Assembly (NCBI GenBank): GCA_019925095.2
Contig: CM034407.1
Location: 19,474,710 to 19,538,709, forward strand
Length of the DNA: 64,000 nt
From: Dendrolimus kikuchii
Lineage: Eukaryota > Arthropoda > Insecta > Lepidoptera > Lasiocampidae
Reading direction: 5' to 3'
Made by a program: the position numbers and the translations under genes. Positions 32,892 to 44,436 of the stretch are shown here, piece by piece. Each line of letters opens with the position of its first letter. The stretch's first letter is position 1. The notes under the pieces were generated by a model. It had not been told where the DNA came from. It made no database searches and saw only the letters and a list, made by a program, of their open reading frames with translations.

Positions 32892-33286
32892 TTTTTAAAT
32901 ACATGTAACATCACGTTACAAAGTAAAATAATATTCTTATCATAATAATTTTTATTTTGGCAGAATGTAGTACAAAAGATAATAAAATACTATCTAAGAT
33001 TATAGGTTTACATATTGTTAAGTACAATTATGTTTTTACCATTTTTATGGTTTGCAAAAACAGCTGCTTGAATAACAGCAGCTTGTCTAATGGCCGGTTC
33101 TTAAGTGTTACTGGCCGTTGATTCGCCTTAGCATCGGGAAAAATTATCATAACCTTCATTCAATGTCAAAGTTTGTCACGTCAGTTAACAAGTACAATAG
33201 TCTCCCTAAACCGGAACTATTAAAAACTAGAAGATGCTAGATTATTGGCAAGTTCGGATTATTTACTGAATTATATATTAAAAAAA
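32892..33286. other. Spacer, nothing recognised
   Basis: No gene or repeat identified. Confidence 0.4.
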
Positions 33287-33591
33287 ATTGCAGGAGTTCA
33301 GCAGACGGTCAGACCGGCCCACTTGATGGAAAGCGGTTCCCATCGCCTGTGGACATTTGCAACACCAAAGGTGCTATAAATGCGCTGCTGCTCTCATAAG
33401 GGAGACTGGAACTTAGTCACTAATGCCGGAACACAACTCAAGGTTGTTATGGCGACATACTTTAGACCAGGGATTGTAGCCATCCAGTCGGGCAAATGCC
33501 CTACCACCTGGCTGTGGGTTGTTTTGTCGCCTCTTACGACAGGCCGCCCCAACGCAGGAAATTGTATTCTTTCTCCGTTCCTGCACGGATA
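33287..33591 (-). mobile_element. SINE-B, long form, reversed
   Basis: 'attgcaggagttcagcagac' to 'ttctccgttcctgcacggata'. Confidence 0.88.
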
Positions 33592-33829
33592 CACATATGT
33601 ATAAAAAATATGGATAAAAAATACACATATAAATAAAATACAGAATGTTGCAGTTTACTTGACATTTTAGCTACATTATTTTCAACTTGAAAACAACGGG
33701 TAAATAAATAAGGTAAACAAAAGGTACTATTGTAATAATTTTTCGAGGTTATAATGATGCCGATGCTGAGCTGAGCGCGAAACGAGAGCAGGCAGTGGTA
33801 AGAGAGTCGTGTGCGAAGAGTGCCGGACT

Positions 33830-34149
33830 TTTTTTTTATTTTTTATTGCAGGAGTTCAGCAGACGAGCACACGGCCCACTGGATAGAAAGCGGTTACCAT
33901 CTCCTATGGACATTTGCAACATCAAAGGTGCTACAAATGCACTGCTGCTCTGTTAAGGGAGTCTGGAACCTGGTCACTATTGCCGGAACACAACTCAAGG
34001 TTGTTATGGCGGCATGCTCAAGACCAGGGGTGGTAGCCATCCAGTCGGGCAAATGCAATCCACCTGGCTATGGGTTATTTAGTCGCCTCTTACGACAGGC
34101 CGCCCGGTCACAGGAAATTGTATTCTTTCTCCGTTCCTGCACAGATTAT
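33830..34149 (-). mobile_element. SINE-B, long form, reversed, with target duplication
   Basis: Poly(T) from 33830, end 'ccgttcctgcacagattatt'. An 11-bp duplication with one mismatch (agtgccggact at 33819-33829, agtaccggact at 34152-34162). Confidence 0.88.
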
Positions 34150-34375
34150 TGGAAGTACCGGACTACTGCAGTGCCGGATTAGCGAGATTCTACTGTAATG
34201 TCAAAATTCAACCGATGATGATGAAAGTGAATGAATAGTAAGATATAGAAACCGGTCACATCTGAACATTTATATTACGCTTATTATATCGTAACGGTGG
34301 TAATATATTGCTGATTTCGTAGAATACAGATATTTTTGTAAGTAAATTCAATCAATTTATCCCACATATATCCGA

Positions 34376-34560
34376 TAATCCTTTAAATATTATAAACGCG
34401 AAATTTTGTAAGAATATATATATATGGATGTATAGATGTAAACACAAATGTTTGTTACTCTTTCACGCAAAAACTACCGTATGGATTTTGATGAAACTTT
34501 ACAATAATATAGCTTACACATCAGAATAACACATAGGCTATAATTTATAAAGATATACTG
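34376..34560 (+). mobile_element. Heli-5-like Helitron 5' fragment
   Basis: 'atcctttaaatattataaac' then 'ttactctttcacgcaaaaac' and 'gatgaaactttacaataata', a common lepidopteran Helitron-like 5' half. No 3' CTAG end found. Confidence 0.5.
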
Positions 34561-34957
34561 TGAATTATCCAACGTATAACGATTTTCCATCACCACGCCG
34601 GTAATACGCCATCGAGACAGCAAACGAAATTTACGTAGCCGCTTAATTAAATACAATTAAAATTACACTCCTCTTAAAAATAATTTCATGCAGATTTTCC
34701 CTTTTAAATTACATTCATGTTGTATCATATAAAAATACCACCGGCGTAACTGATGTGGAGAATTTCAAGAAAATCTCGAGTGGTTTTTTGTAACGTAATT
34801 CCATTCAAACGAGCATGTTATTTATTATGTAGCATTCAGTCAAGCAAATTAACTTGCATGCTATTATTATTAACATACTGTTATGCGGATATGCCCGCGA
34901 CTTCGTCCACGTTTAACTTGAAATTCTCGCGAGATTCCTAGGACACAAAGCACCGCA
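34561..34957. other. Spacer with a short Helitron-end remnant
   Basis: 34890-34940 holds 'gcccgcgacttcgtccacg', the Helitron 3' tag, without intact ends. No gene. Confidence 0.45.
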
Positions 34958-35270
34958 ATTATCCGTGCAGAAACGGAGAAAGAATACAATTACCTGCGGC
35001 CGGGCGGCCTGTCGTAAGAGGCGACAAAACAACCAACAGCCAGGTTGGGTATTTGCCCGACTGCATGGCTACCACCCCTGGACTAAAGTATGTCGCCATA
35101 ACAACCTTGAGTTGTGTTCCGGCATTAGTGACCAGGTTCCAGTCTCCCTTAAGAAAGCAGCAGCGCATTTATAGCACCTTTGGTGTTGCAAATGTCCATA
35201 GGCGATGGTAATCGCTTTCCATCAAGTGGGCCGTCTGCCTGTCTGCTGAACTTCTGCAATAAAAAAAAAG
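34958..35270 (+). mobile_element. SINE-B, long form
   Basis: 'ttatccgtgcagaaacggag' to 'gaacttctgcaataaaaaaa'. Confidence 0.88.
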
Positions 35271-35319
35271 TTAAAAAAAGAATAATGTAAGCTAAGCAAT
35301 CGTTTTAGTGTTAATTTAC

Positions 35320-35500
35320 AAACCGCTCCCGGAAAAATTCCCGAGGGAGTCCCGGGATAAAATACACACATTTTGTAACATAAAATTGCTATCGATCAGT
35401 GAAAAATCGTATTGGAATTCGAATAAAATTTTTGAATTTGGCCATTTTAAATCATTGCCAGAAAAATTCCCGCGGGACTCTCGGGATATAGAGTAGCGTA
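35320..35500. repeat. Diverged repeat with a duplicated module
   Basis: 'ggaaaaattcccgagggagt' near 35332 and 'agaaaaattcccgcgggact' near 35460 are copies ~129 bp apart. Related sequence ('gcggaattcccgagataaaa') is seen near 52006. Confidence 0.45.
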
Positions 35501-35519
35501 GATTTGAAGTCAATGCAGA

Positions 35520-35735
35520 GGTACTGTTGGAAATGAGAACAAAAATACCGGGCTATTGGGATGAACTGCTAATGAAACTAGGGATCCCTGGGACTATGGC
35601 GTCGCCCTGCATGAGCTCTAAAAAAATGCCGTATAAGATCCGCGAGTGGCAACATGGGTGTAATTGGCTTAAGGGCGTGGAGATGTGGGCTGCAGCCTCA
35701 CCAAATTATTATTGGAGTTTAAACATTAACAACGT
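35520..35735 (+). repeat. Repeat I, copy 2
   Basis: Second copy of the repeat at 20560-21065, lacking its first ~200 bp. Confidence 0.5.
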
Positions 35736-36369
35736 CATTTATAAAAAAAATGCTAATAACGTTCTAAACATTACTTAACTAAGCCGCTGATTAGGCCTTA
35801 AACATTATTTAAAAATTTCTTATTCATAAACAAAAGTTTTACATTGCTTAACTAAATACTACTTAACTTTTTTACCCTAGCAACTTTTTGGTAGAATTTG
35901 GTAGAATAAAGGCGGTACGAGCAATCTGTTTAGCAATAATCTAAATTTAAAAAAAAAATGTGCCTTTGTCGGCTGACGCACTACATACTCAGCACATAGG
36001 AGTGTTATTTATAATTAAATTGAAGCTAAGTTGACGATCATTGTGATTTTATTTTCCTATTGTTGTAAATATTTCATCATGGCGGCCAACCTATATTTAT
36101 AAACCTTAGTACTAGGGCGCGTATATATCTAATACATATTGATTAATAATGTATAAATCGTGACCGAAAACTATATTCCATTTTATGTCTTAAGCTTCAC
36201 AAAATCAAGCACCAGCTGTTAAAAGTAACAACAGTTTTGTCCGCCATTTTGTTACTTAAGAGAGTTAAACAGTAGATTGCGGTTGTTTAATCTGACAACT
36301 AGTTAAACAGGTTATTAACTCTAAATAGTCTTTATAAATACAATTTCCTTTAAATAACTGTTTACTTAA
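35736..36369. other. Spacer, nothing recognised
   Basis: AT-rich, no gene or repeat identified. Confidence 0.4.
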
Positions 36370-36381
36370 AATTTAACAAAC

Positions 36382-37028
36382 ATACATACATACATACATA
36401 CATAACTTCACGCCAGTTCCCTTGCGGGGTAGGCATGTACAACAGAGCGTCATTTAGGCTTATTCTTACACACCTCACTTGCTTCTTTGACATTCATAAC
36501 TCTTGTCATGCACGCTCATCTGTTCTTAAGGCTCCTGACATCACCTTCTGCTAGTACACGATCAATTTGATCATGGAAGGTGTGTCGTGGCCTTCCACGA
36601 CTTCTGCATCCATCCACTTTTGCATTGTATATCTGTTTAGTCATTCTTTCATCATGCATTCTTTCCACATGCCCGAACCACCGGAGCATTCCTTTCCTCA
36701 CCTTCACCCCGACACTCTCTTTCAGACCAACTCTCTTTCTTACTTCGGTATTACGAACGCGGTCCGCGAGCGTCACTCCGCAGATTTTGCGCAGTGCTCG
36801 CATCTCGACCGCGTTTACTCTACTTTCATGCTCTCTCTTCCATACCCAACTCTCGCTTCCATACGTGAGCGTAGGTACCAGCACCACGTTGTGTATGGCA
36901 AGCTGGGCCTTCTGGCTGAGGTTCTTAGCGCCTAGAAGTTTACCTAACGCTCCATTCACACTATTCCCCAAATTCACTCTTCTTTCTATATCAGCGGTGT
37001 ACCTTCCATCCCTGCTAAAAGCACATCC
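36382..37028 (-). pseudogene. RTE-A fragment with target duplication
   Basis: Perfect 12-bp duplication AATTTAACAAAC at 36370-36381 and 37029-37040. The minus frame is open for 153 codons from NLGNSVNGALGKLLGAK to LKNR, where a CGA has become TGA, probably by C-to-T change at CpG. Confidence 0.9.
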
Positions 37029-37040
37029 AATTTAACAAAC

Positions 37041-37624
37041 GTTTATGAATAACGCGGTGAATGCGAAACGTTATGACATTAGCTTTTCACACTGTGAACC
37101 GATACACAAGTCGTTAAATCATTACCTTTCAGTCATTTGTGCTTTCCCTTTACAAATTCCAAAACAAACAAATATCCGTAACGGAAACTATTGGTAAATC
37201 CGAAATAATTTCATATACCCAACAGAATCCGATATAAGATTATTCCGATATCCATATATACAAAACTGAAATGTCATATTCTTAACATTCCTGCTTCGAA
37301 CCCACATCATTCCAATGAGACGTGGGTGTCCAATATTGATATCTAAACATCTAAAGAAATACGTGAAAGCAATTTCATACTTATAAGAAAAACTTAATCT
37401 TCAAACAAATTGCGTTGAGACGTTAAATTATATCAAAACATCAAAAGAAAATTATTCTCTTTGATATTGCATATAAACGAGAAAATAGTATTTGAACATA
37501 AACATTATTTTACACTGAATTTGATGAAATTCAATTTGTTAGTTATGGAAAACAAGTAGATTTTTATTATACGCTCTGTTTAGCTAATGCTGATTGATAG
37601 ACAGATCAATGAAATTGACAAAAT
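37041..37624. other. Spacer, nothing recognised
   Basis: AT-rich, no gene or repeat identified. Confidence 0.4.
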
Positions 37625-37631
37625 TTAATAC

Positions 37632-37847
37632 ATACATACATAACTTCACGCCAGTTCCCTTGCGGGTACCTAGGCACAAACAACAGAGCGCCATTCAGGC
37701 TTATTCTTACACACCTCATTTTCTTCTTTGACATTCATAAATCTTGTCATGCACGCTCGTCTGTTCTTAAGGTACCTGACATCACCTTCTGCTAGTACAC
37801 GATCAATTTGATCATGGAAGGTGTGTCGTGGCGTTCCACGACTTCTG
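37632..37847 (-). mobile_element. RTE-A 3' fragment next to element F
   Basis: 7-bp duplication TTAATAC at 37625-37631 and 37848-37854. F begins one base after the second copy. Confidence 0.85.
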
Positions 37848-37854
37848 TTAATAC

Positions 37855-38242
37855 AACTACGTTTTAACGGTTTTAAGCGCAGTAAATTATTTTATGTTTG
37901 TTATTCCGACGTTTCGGCCACTTTTAGTAGCCGTGATCACGGAAGACAAAGATGTCAAGTGTCAATGAGTATTGTTAAAGTTTTATTTAACCTATCGCCA
38001 ACTTGTTCATTTTAATTATTTAGTTTTAATTTTGTTTATGGTTATTATTTACTCTATGGGAGCCTAATCTAATTTACCACCGCTTCGAAAGATGTTTGTG
38101 GCTTGAAGAGAAGAAGCGGCGCAAGAAACTCTTCAGCAAACATGCCTAGCTCTAATAATTTTATTTAATATTAAACTGGATGGAAGGAAAAATAAAAGAA
38201 ATTATCAATCAAGTTGGTTTGTGTTCCGTTGTACGCAGAAAG
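37855..38242 (+). mobile_element. Element F, left arm and centre, right arm lost
   Basis: 'aactacgttttaacggtttt', 'ttccgacgtttcggccactt', 'ccgtgatcacggaagacaaa', then the central 'gaagagaagaagcggcgcaa' block. Same layout as 54946-55497 but without the right inverted arm. Confidence 0.75.
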
Positions 38243-38384
38243 AGCTCACAGTGTCTTGAGGTTTGGCAGTTGGTTTCTGTTGGGTTTGGGTCTTAATAGT
38301 TTCGATGATCGGATCCCAAACAGGTGGTACTTGCCAACCATCTTCTCTATTGAAGTTTGGGTGTTTTTTGATTTCAATAGCCTG

Positions 38385-38620
38385 ACGAATGCATAAAAAA
38401 TACATCAAATCAATTTAAAAAATATTACATACACTACCATGTATTTGACACACACAGTCATATATACTCTTTTGTTTATTGTTAAAGTCAAATTAACAGT
38501 GTAGCCTTGGTGAAATCTGTGATTACAGAAGTATAGTCTTTGACAACAGACCCTTAATAATGTTCAAACTCATAATTTTAATTAATTATGGTCGAATTTC
38601 GACAACTGGGCGACCACTTA
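38385..38620 (+). mobile_element. Heli-4 3' half
   Basis: Plus orientation of the family seen reversed at 41848 and 45760. It ends with hairpin 'ggtcgaatttcgac' and a mutated CTAG ('ctta', ~38617-38620). Confidence 0.6.
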
Positions 38621-38651
38621 ATTATTTATTTACTACTAAATAAATAATTAA
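38618..38651. repeat. Perfect 15-bp palindrome, 4-nt loop
   Basis: 'ttaattatttattta' (38618-38632) and its complement (38637-38651) at the junction of Heli-4 and element M. Confidence 0.85.
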
Positions 38652-38784
38652 AAAATCAAATCCCCCAACTGCATTAAAGAAAGTTTAAAATTAATTCACT
38701 AAAAGGACTGAAACTATATTGAGAATAGAAAACAAAATTAAAATAAACTATAAACATATTTGTTATTATTATTATTATATTGTT

Positions 38785-39350
38785 ATTATCATAACAATAA
38801 TAATAATCGGCAGATAAAAACACACACCTTAAGCGATTACACACTGCACAGATTACACACTAAGCGAGTTAAGCTTGTGTTAATATACAACGGACCACTC
38901 TGGGACCGATTCCAGACACCCAAACCATAATAAATAACAGAAAGATAATGTCCGAAATTTACCAGCCAGAAATCGAACCCGGAGCCTCTGCGTCCAGCGA
39001 GTTCGGCCGGCTTTTTTTATCAGAAACGGAGAAAGATTACAATTTCCTGCGGCCGGGCGGCCTGTCGTAAGAGGCGACTTAACAACCCATCGCCAGGTGG
39101 TAGGGCATTTGCCCGACTGGATGGCTACCACCCCTGGTCTAAAGTATGTCGCCATAATAACCTTGTGTTGTGTTCCGGCATTAGTGACCAGGTTCCAGTC
39201 TCCCCTAAGAGAGCAGCAGCGCATTTGTAACAACTTTGCTGTTACAAATGTCCATAGGCGATGGTAACCACTTTCCATAGAGTGGGCCGTCTGCCTGTCT
39301 GCTGATCTCCTGCAATAAAAAAAAAGCCTGCTCAACCATAGAGGCCGTCC
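38785..39350 (-). mobile_element. SINE-C inside element M, itself split by SINE-B
   Basis: Complement: tRNA-like head 'ggcctctatggttgagcagg' at the right edge, box B 'gggttcgatttc' near 38975, and an (ATT)n-type tail at 38785-38812. SINE-B occupies 39012-39325. Confidence 0.8.
39012..39325 (+). mobile_element. SINE-B inside SINE-C
   Basis: 'ttatcagaaacggagaaag' to 'gatctcctgcaataaaaaaa'. It separates the SINE-C body from its last ~25 bp. Confidence 0.88.
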
Positions 39351-39717
39351 ATTCTAAATTAAACTCTACTTTGATTTAACAGACTATATTAAGAGCTGAA
39401 ATCCTAAGTTAAATACGCGCATTAAGTTTAGTAGCAAGCGTAAACCATTAATTTTCTTTCGGCTTATAATTTGCAATTGGATCCCGCCTACTACTAAACT
39501 TAATGCGAGTATTTAACTTAGGCTTTTAACTCTTAATATACGAGTATATAGTCTGTTAAAACGAAATCAAGTTTACTTTGTTTATAGTTTATTTTAATTA
39601 TGTTTTCTATTTTCTTTTTCGGTTTTTTTAGTGCCTTATTTGTAAATTGTCTTTCTTGCAGTCGGGTTTTTGATTTTTAAATGATTTCTTTTATTTTAGA
39701 CTAGTGTCTCAGCGCAC

Positions 39718-39832
39718 AGAGTTAAGAACAGACGAGCTTGCATGACAACAGTTATGAATGTCAAAGAAGCAAGTGAGTGTGCTTACCCCGCAAGGGAACT
39801 GGCGTGAAGTTATGTATGTATGTATGTATGTA
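39718..39832 (+). mobile_element. RTE-A 3' fragment with target duplication
   Basis: Duplication TGTCTCAGCGCAC at 39705-39717 and 39833-39845. It carries an internal ~35-bp deletion in the KNKPKWRSVV region. Confidence 0.88.
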
Positions 39833-39845
39833 TGTCTCAGCGCAC

Positions 39846-40044
39846 TCGTATGAACAAAAGCTTTTTATACCATATTATTATTCATAATTCAATTTAAACA
39901 TATAACCCTCTTTTAATTTCCTTTATTTTGATACCCCACTCGAGAGGTTTGGTTAATTTTTTTTATTAATATATTATAAATTCGTGGCGAAAATCTGCCA
40001 TTTTTGAAGTGATATTTCTATATAGACGGGGGGTATTAGGTTAG
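39846..40044. other. Short spacer
   Basis: Nothing recognised. Confidence 0.4.
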
Positions 40045-41275
40045 AGTAGACGTGGTGAGAGCTGCTTCTCACAGAACTCTTTCCATGAAAGGATCTGGGC
40101 TCTCTTCGTCTCCTCCTTATATCTCTCTTTGGCCTGCAGATACTCCTGTATCACCTTCTGCTTTCTTACTGGTGCAGCGCACTTGATCCTTCTTTTCAGG
40201 GCGACTACACCGTTCTTCATCTGATACAGCTGCTCCGTCCACCAAGGTAAGGATACCTTGCCACCCGTTATGATCTTCGGTATGCTGTAGTTGCAGACCT
40301 CGACGATCGCTTTTGTAAATTTCTCCACCTGGAGTTCAAAACTTGTTGTATCTGTCAGTCTGTCTGTCTGTTCTTTGTTCAAATTTTGTTCAAAAAGTAA
40401 GTGGTCCAATTTCAAATTGAATTGGTCCAACTTCGCTTTCCAAGTATTAAAAATTCTTGTGGTCTTCTTCGTTACAGGTTTTATTGTTCCAGGGTCGAGC
40501 CTGAACATTATTGGGATGTGGTCGGAGCTAGTTCTATCCGTGTCGACGTACCATCCGTCAACTCTTCCTAGAAGGTCGTGGGTGCACGCAGTAATGTCCA
40601 CAAAGCTGGTGAACTCCTTATTACCCCGAACCGTATCGAAGGTTGGGGTGTTTCCTTCATTCATAATCTGCAGGCCAAGTTCCTCCAGGCATCCGGACAT
40701 TTCTCTCGCTCGTTTGTCTTCAGTGGGACTGCCCCACCAGCAGTCTCCTCCAATAAGGACCCCTCTGGTCCCCACACCTACAACAATCCTCTTCAGCTGC
40801 TCAAGGTATGGCCCTATCTCCGTGTCCGGTTCCAGGTAGAATGAGATATTTTTTTTATTGCAGGAGATCAGCAGACAGGCAGACGGCCCACTTGATGTAA
40901 AGCGGTTACCATCGCCTATGGACATTTGCAACACCAAAGTTGCTACAAATGCGCTGCTGCTCTCTTAAGGGAAACTGGAATCTGGTCACTAATGCCGGAA
41001 CACAACTCAAGGTTGTTATGGCGACATACTTTAGACCAGGGGTCTAGCCATCCAGTCGGGCAAATGCCCTACGACCTGGCTGTGGGTTGTTAAGTCGCCT
41101 CTTACGACAGGCCACCCGGCCGCAGGAAATTGTATTCTTTCTCCGTTCCTGCACGGATAATAGAGATTATCGTCGTCTCCCGGTTGCCGCAATCCGTTGT
41201 CACTTTAACTATATTCGTGGTTGTGTACTCTGGACGTAATCTCACCCTCAGCTCGTTGTTCTTCGAAATTAAGTT
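40045..41275 (-). pseudogene. R1-clade LINE endonuclease fragment, split by SINE-B
   Basis: Minus strand 41275-41162 reads ...NNELRVRLRPEYTTTNIVKV... and continues after the SINE-B as FYLEPDTEIGPYLEQLKRIV, GGDCWWGSPTED, GNKEFTSFVDITACTHDLL and TSSDHIPIMF, then a linker with LPWWTEQLYQMKNGVVALKR and SWKEFCEKQ. GGD and SDH are catalytic-region motifs of the APE-type endonuclease that nicks the target in R1-like retrotransposons. The element is cut before the reverse transcriptase and lacks its 5' end. The 250-codon frame left of the SINE-B is still open. Confidence 0.82.
40849..41161 (-). mobile_element. SINE-B inside the R1 fragment
   Basis: Poly(T) at 40849, 'ccgttcctgcacggataa' at 41161. 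The R1 coding sequence resumes in the same frame across it, with a ~5-bp duplicated 'gagat/agagat' target. Confidence 0.88.
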
Positions 41276-41847
41276 GTTAAAAATTTAATTAAAAAAAAAA
41301 CCCTTCCTTGGCGGTCTGGTAATAATACTGTTAGAATACAAAATTGAGAATATTGTACAAACTAGAATGTAAGATTTCAATAGAAATTCTATGAATAATA
41401 AGTTTTATTATAATTCAATACCGATAGGATAAAATTATAGAGATTTCGGCTTGTTCTTTAAGTAAATATGAAATTCATTGTCTACAGTCTAGACCTGTTC
41501 GATATTATTAAAACTTTCATAACAAGAACCTTAAGTTATCATAACTCGCCTCTATTGTGCTTAGTATTCTCCTGTTGAAATGTTTAATTTCTTGAAGAGC
41601 GAAATGTTCCTTGACAGTAAAGTAGGGAGGGATGTTTCATGAGGTAGATTTCTAATTTATAGATATTTTGTCAGTTTTGATTTTCCCCACATGTTGTTGT
41701 TATTAATAAAGAATCTGTGGTAGTTTACACATCGAGATTACAAGCGTGGTGGATTCTTGTTTCCTCTGAAGTGACGGGAGGATATTATACTGCTTTAATT
41801 TGTTTCCAACCTTAAAATAACTGATTTATGTTTTAATATTAATAAAA
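41276..41847. other. Spacer, nothing recognised
   Basis: No gene or repeat identified. Confidence 0.4.
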
Positions 41848-42455
41848 CTAGTGATCAACCAGTGGTCGCAATTCGACCATAATTAATTTAAATTATAAGT
41901 TTGAACATTATTAAGGTTCTGTTGTCAAAGACTATACTTCCATAATCACATTTCGCCAAGGCTTTTTTTTTATTGCAGGAGATCAGCAGACAGGCAGACG
42001 GCCCACTTGATGGAAAGCGGTTACCATCGCCTACATTTGCAACACCAAAGGTGCTACAAATGCGCTGCTGCTCTCTTAAGGGATACTGGAACCTGGTCAA
42101 TAATACCGGAACACAACTCAAGGTTGTTATGGCGACATACTTTAGACCAGGGGTGGTAGCCATCCAGTCACGCAAATGCCCTACCACCTTGAAAGGCTAC
42201 ACTGTTAATTTGACTTTAACAATAAACAAAAGAGTTTATAAGTATATGCGTATTTGTGTCAAATACATGGTAGTGTGTGTAATGTTTTTTTTATTGATTT
42301 AATGTATTTTTTATGCATAATTTTTTTTAAATATTAGCATTGTCCACTACTCCTCTATATAAACTATAAGTGTGTGAAATTTCATACTCCTCCGTCCGCG
42401 CAATTTACGTAAAAGGAGGTACAAAGTTTTTGCTTCGCGTATTAATATATAAAAT
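41848..42455 (-). mobile_element. Heli-4 Helitron, split by SINE-B
   Basis: Minus strand: 5' part 'attaatacgcgaagcaaaaa' and 'gcgcggacggaggagtatga'; 3' hairpin 'ggtcgaattgcgacc' then CTAG at 41848-41851, next base T. Non-autonomous. Confidence 0.75.
41963..42190 (-). mobile_element. SINE-B, short form, inside Heli-4
   Basis: Poly(T) at 41963, ends 'atgccctaccacctt'. Target duplication 'aaggct' on both sides. The uninterrupted host sequence is seen at 38500-38510 (reversed). Confidence 0.85.
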
Positions 42456-43634
42456 ATAAACTGATCTACACATGTATAAGTAGCGATAGGCGATTCTGAG
42501 AGGCCTAAACAATCGAAAACATGGCAGTCTAAAATGATGATCGAGTCAACGATCGTATTGTTTTTTCGTGTAAAATGAAACTTATTCAATTGGATCACTA
42601 GCCAGCGGACTAACGTCGTGAGTTATCCTAGTAAGTGGTGTGTTTAATAGTGTCTCCACTGATTACAATGCCTGAGTCAGACTCGAAACAATCGATTGGA
42701 GCACCTCGACATCGCATGGCTCTCGTCATCACTGAAAATAAAAAAGAAAACTGGATACGAGGAGTGGGTATCGATTACAATTCATTACAAGTCGACACGC
42801 GGAGAGCATAAGACAGCAGAGTTCAATTACAGAGAACAAAGGGCAAGCATTTTGTAAACAGTGCAAATGTAGTCGGGAAGCGCGCTTCTAATGTTGCCTA
42901 TTTATTTGGTTCGGCGCTTCGGGACGCCACATCTCGAATTTCCCCCAGGATTGCATTAATGCTACGATTCCGGATAGATTTATTTTCAATATATTGCCTT
43001 TGAGAGCACGCCAGGATACGGAGTGCGGAAGGGGAGCTCGTAAACCATAAATGGCGGAAGGCATCGATTATTATCGCGCAACATCTTGACATTTTGGCAG
43101 AAACTGTAAAATTGATTATTTTTACAACTTATGTCCGATTACTAAACAATCTCCTCATTTTACACTTAATGCGCTGTAAAATGTCGTAAAATCGTAAAAA
43201 CACAAATTTCATATCAAAAAAGTTTCTAGATTTATTCTGTATTTATAAGTGTTATGTTAATTAAAAAAAAATTAAACATTATTTTTAAGTATAGCAACAT
43301 TAAGTTCACAGCCAATAACAAAACAAATCCAACATAGTACTTTTGACCTCTTATGGAAAAGAGCAAATTAATTTTCTTATTTTATTGAGTAAAGTGAAAT
43401 GCGTAAAAGACGTAAGTCAATAGAATAGTATAATCATTTATTGCTAGTCAATTATCATACTTTTAAAAAGAAATAGTAAAGTTTGAGACTTCTAAGTATC
43501 TAATACTTTCGTAAGTTTTCGCGACTAGTATACAAAGATAGAAAGAAAGAAAGAAGAAAGAAAAACGTTTATTTGTCAAAGGCGACACACACAAAATACA
43601 TATTAATGAGCAAAACAATTTTATATACCATAAT
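42456..43634. other. Spacer, probably single-copy DNA
   Basis: 42840-43100 is more GC-rich and has a 64-codon minus frame (42898-43092) without a recognisable domain. A GAAA tract at 43540-43565 precedes element F. No supported gene. Confidence 0.45.
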
Positions 43635-44215
43635 AAAACTACGTTTTAACGGTTTCAAACGCGGTAATTTATTTGATTTTTATTATTCCGACGTTTTGGC
43701 CACTTTCAGAAGCCATGATCACGGAAGACAAAATGTATAGTTAACAAGTTGGCGGTAGGCTAAATAAAACTTTAACAATATTCACTGCCACTTGACATCT
43801 TTGTCTTCCGTGATCAAGGATTTTTTTTTATCGCAGGAGATCAGCAGACAGGCAGACGGCCCACTTGATGGAAAGCGGTTACCATCGCCTATGGACATTT
43901 GCAACACCAATTTGCTGCAAATGCGCTGCTGCTCTCTTAAGGGAAACTGGAATCTGGTCACTAATGCCGGAACACAACTCAAGGTTGTTATGGCGACATA
44001 CTTTAGACCAGGGGTGGTAGCCATCCAGTCGGGCGAATGCCCTACCACCTGGCTGTGGGTTGTTTTGTCGCCTCTTACGACAGGCCGCCTGGCCGCAGGA
44101 AATTGTATTCTTTATCCGTTCCTGCACGGATAAAAGGCTACTGAAAACTGGTCGAAACGTCGGAACAATAAAAATCAAATAAATTACCGCACTTAAAACC
44201 GTTAAAATGTAGTTC
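43635..44215. mobile_element. Element F, both arms, split by SINE-B
   Basis: Left arm 'aactacgttttaacggtttc' ... 'catgatcacggaagacaaaa', right arm '...gacatctttgtcttccgtga' then 'taaaaccgttaaaatgtagt'. The central block is absent. SINE-B lies at 43821-44134. Confidence 0.78.
43821..44134 (-). mobile_element. SINE-B, long form, inside element F
   Basis: Poly(T) then 'atcgcaggagatcagcagac'; ends 'tccgttcctgcacggataa'. 'aagg' on both sides is the probable target copy. Confidence 0.88.
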
Positions 44216-44436
44216 TAAATATCTAGATAAGATCTTTAAAATAGTCGAAATTAAAAGTAATGGTTTTCACGTGACTTTCCTTGCGTAAATTTCGAGTACC
44301 TCTTCTACCCAATTATTCTGTGAACACTATTCTTATTTTTCTGTATGTCTGTAATAATTATAACCAGTCTGTAGAGGAGTCGAATTTGTGGCATTAATTT
44401 AAAAAAGCGATAGCTTCAGCTTCGATTAGCTTCACC
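44216..44436. other. Short spacer
   Basis: Nothing recognised. Confidence 0.4.

Larger units (their letters stand above)
38640..39690. mobile_element. Element M: foldback MITE interrupted by SINE-C
   Basis: The left arm is split into 38640-38765 and 39362-39435; the right arm is 39488-39690. Pairing blocks include 'ttaaaataaactataaac' with 'gtttatagtttattttaa', and 'cctaagttaaata' with 'tatttaacttagg'. Without the SINE insert the element would be about 460 bp with ~200-bp imperfect arms and no coding capacity. Confidence 0.7.

Noticed and set aside
36382..36410. Independent CATA/TATG microsatellites at many sites
   Set aside because: Nearly all are tails of RTE-A insertions next to 'acttcacgccagttccc'.
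40041..40937. 298-codon minus frame as a single intact protein
   Set aside because: The first ~30 codons come from SINE-B antisense; the remainder is an R1-clade endonuclease fragment.
42898..43092. 64-codon minus ORF as an exon
   Set aside because: No supporting splice sites or recognisable motif.
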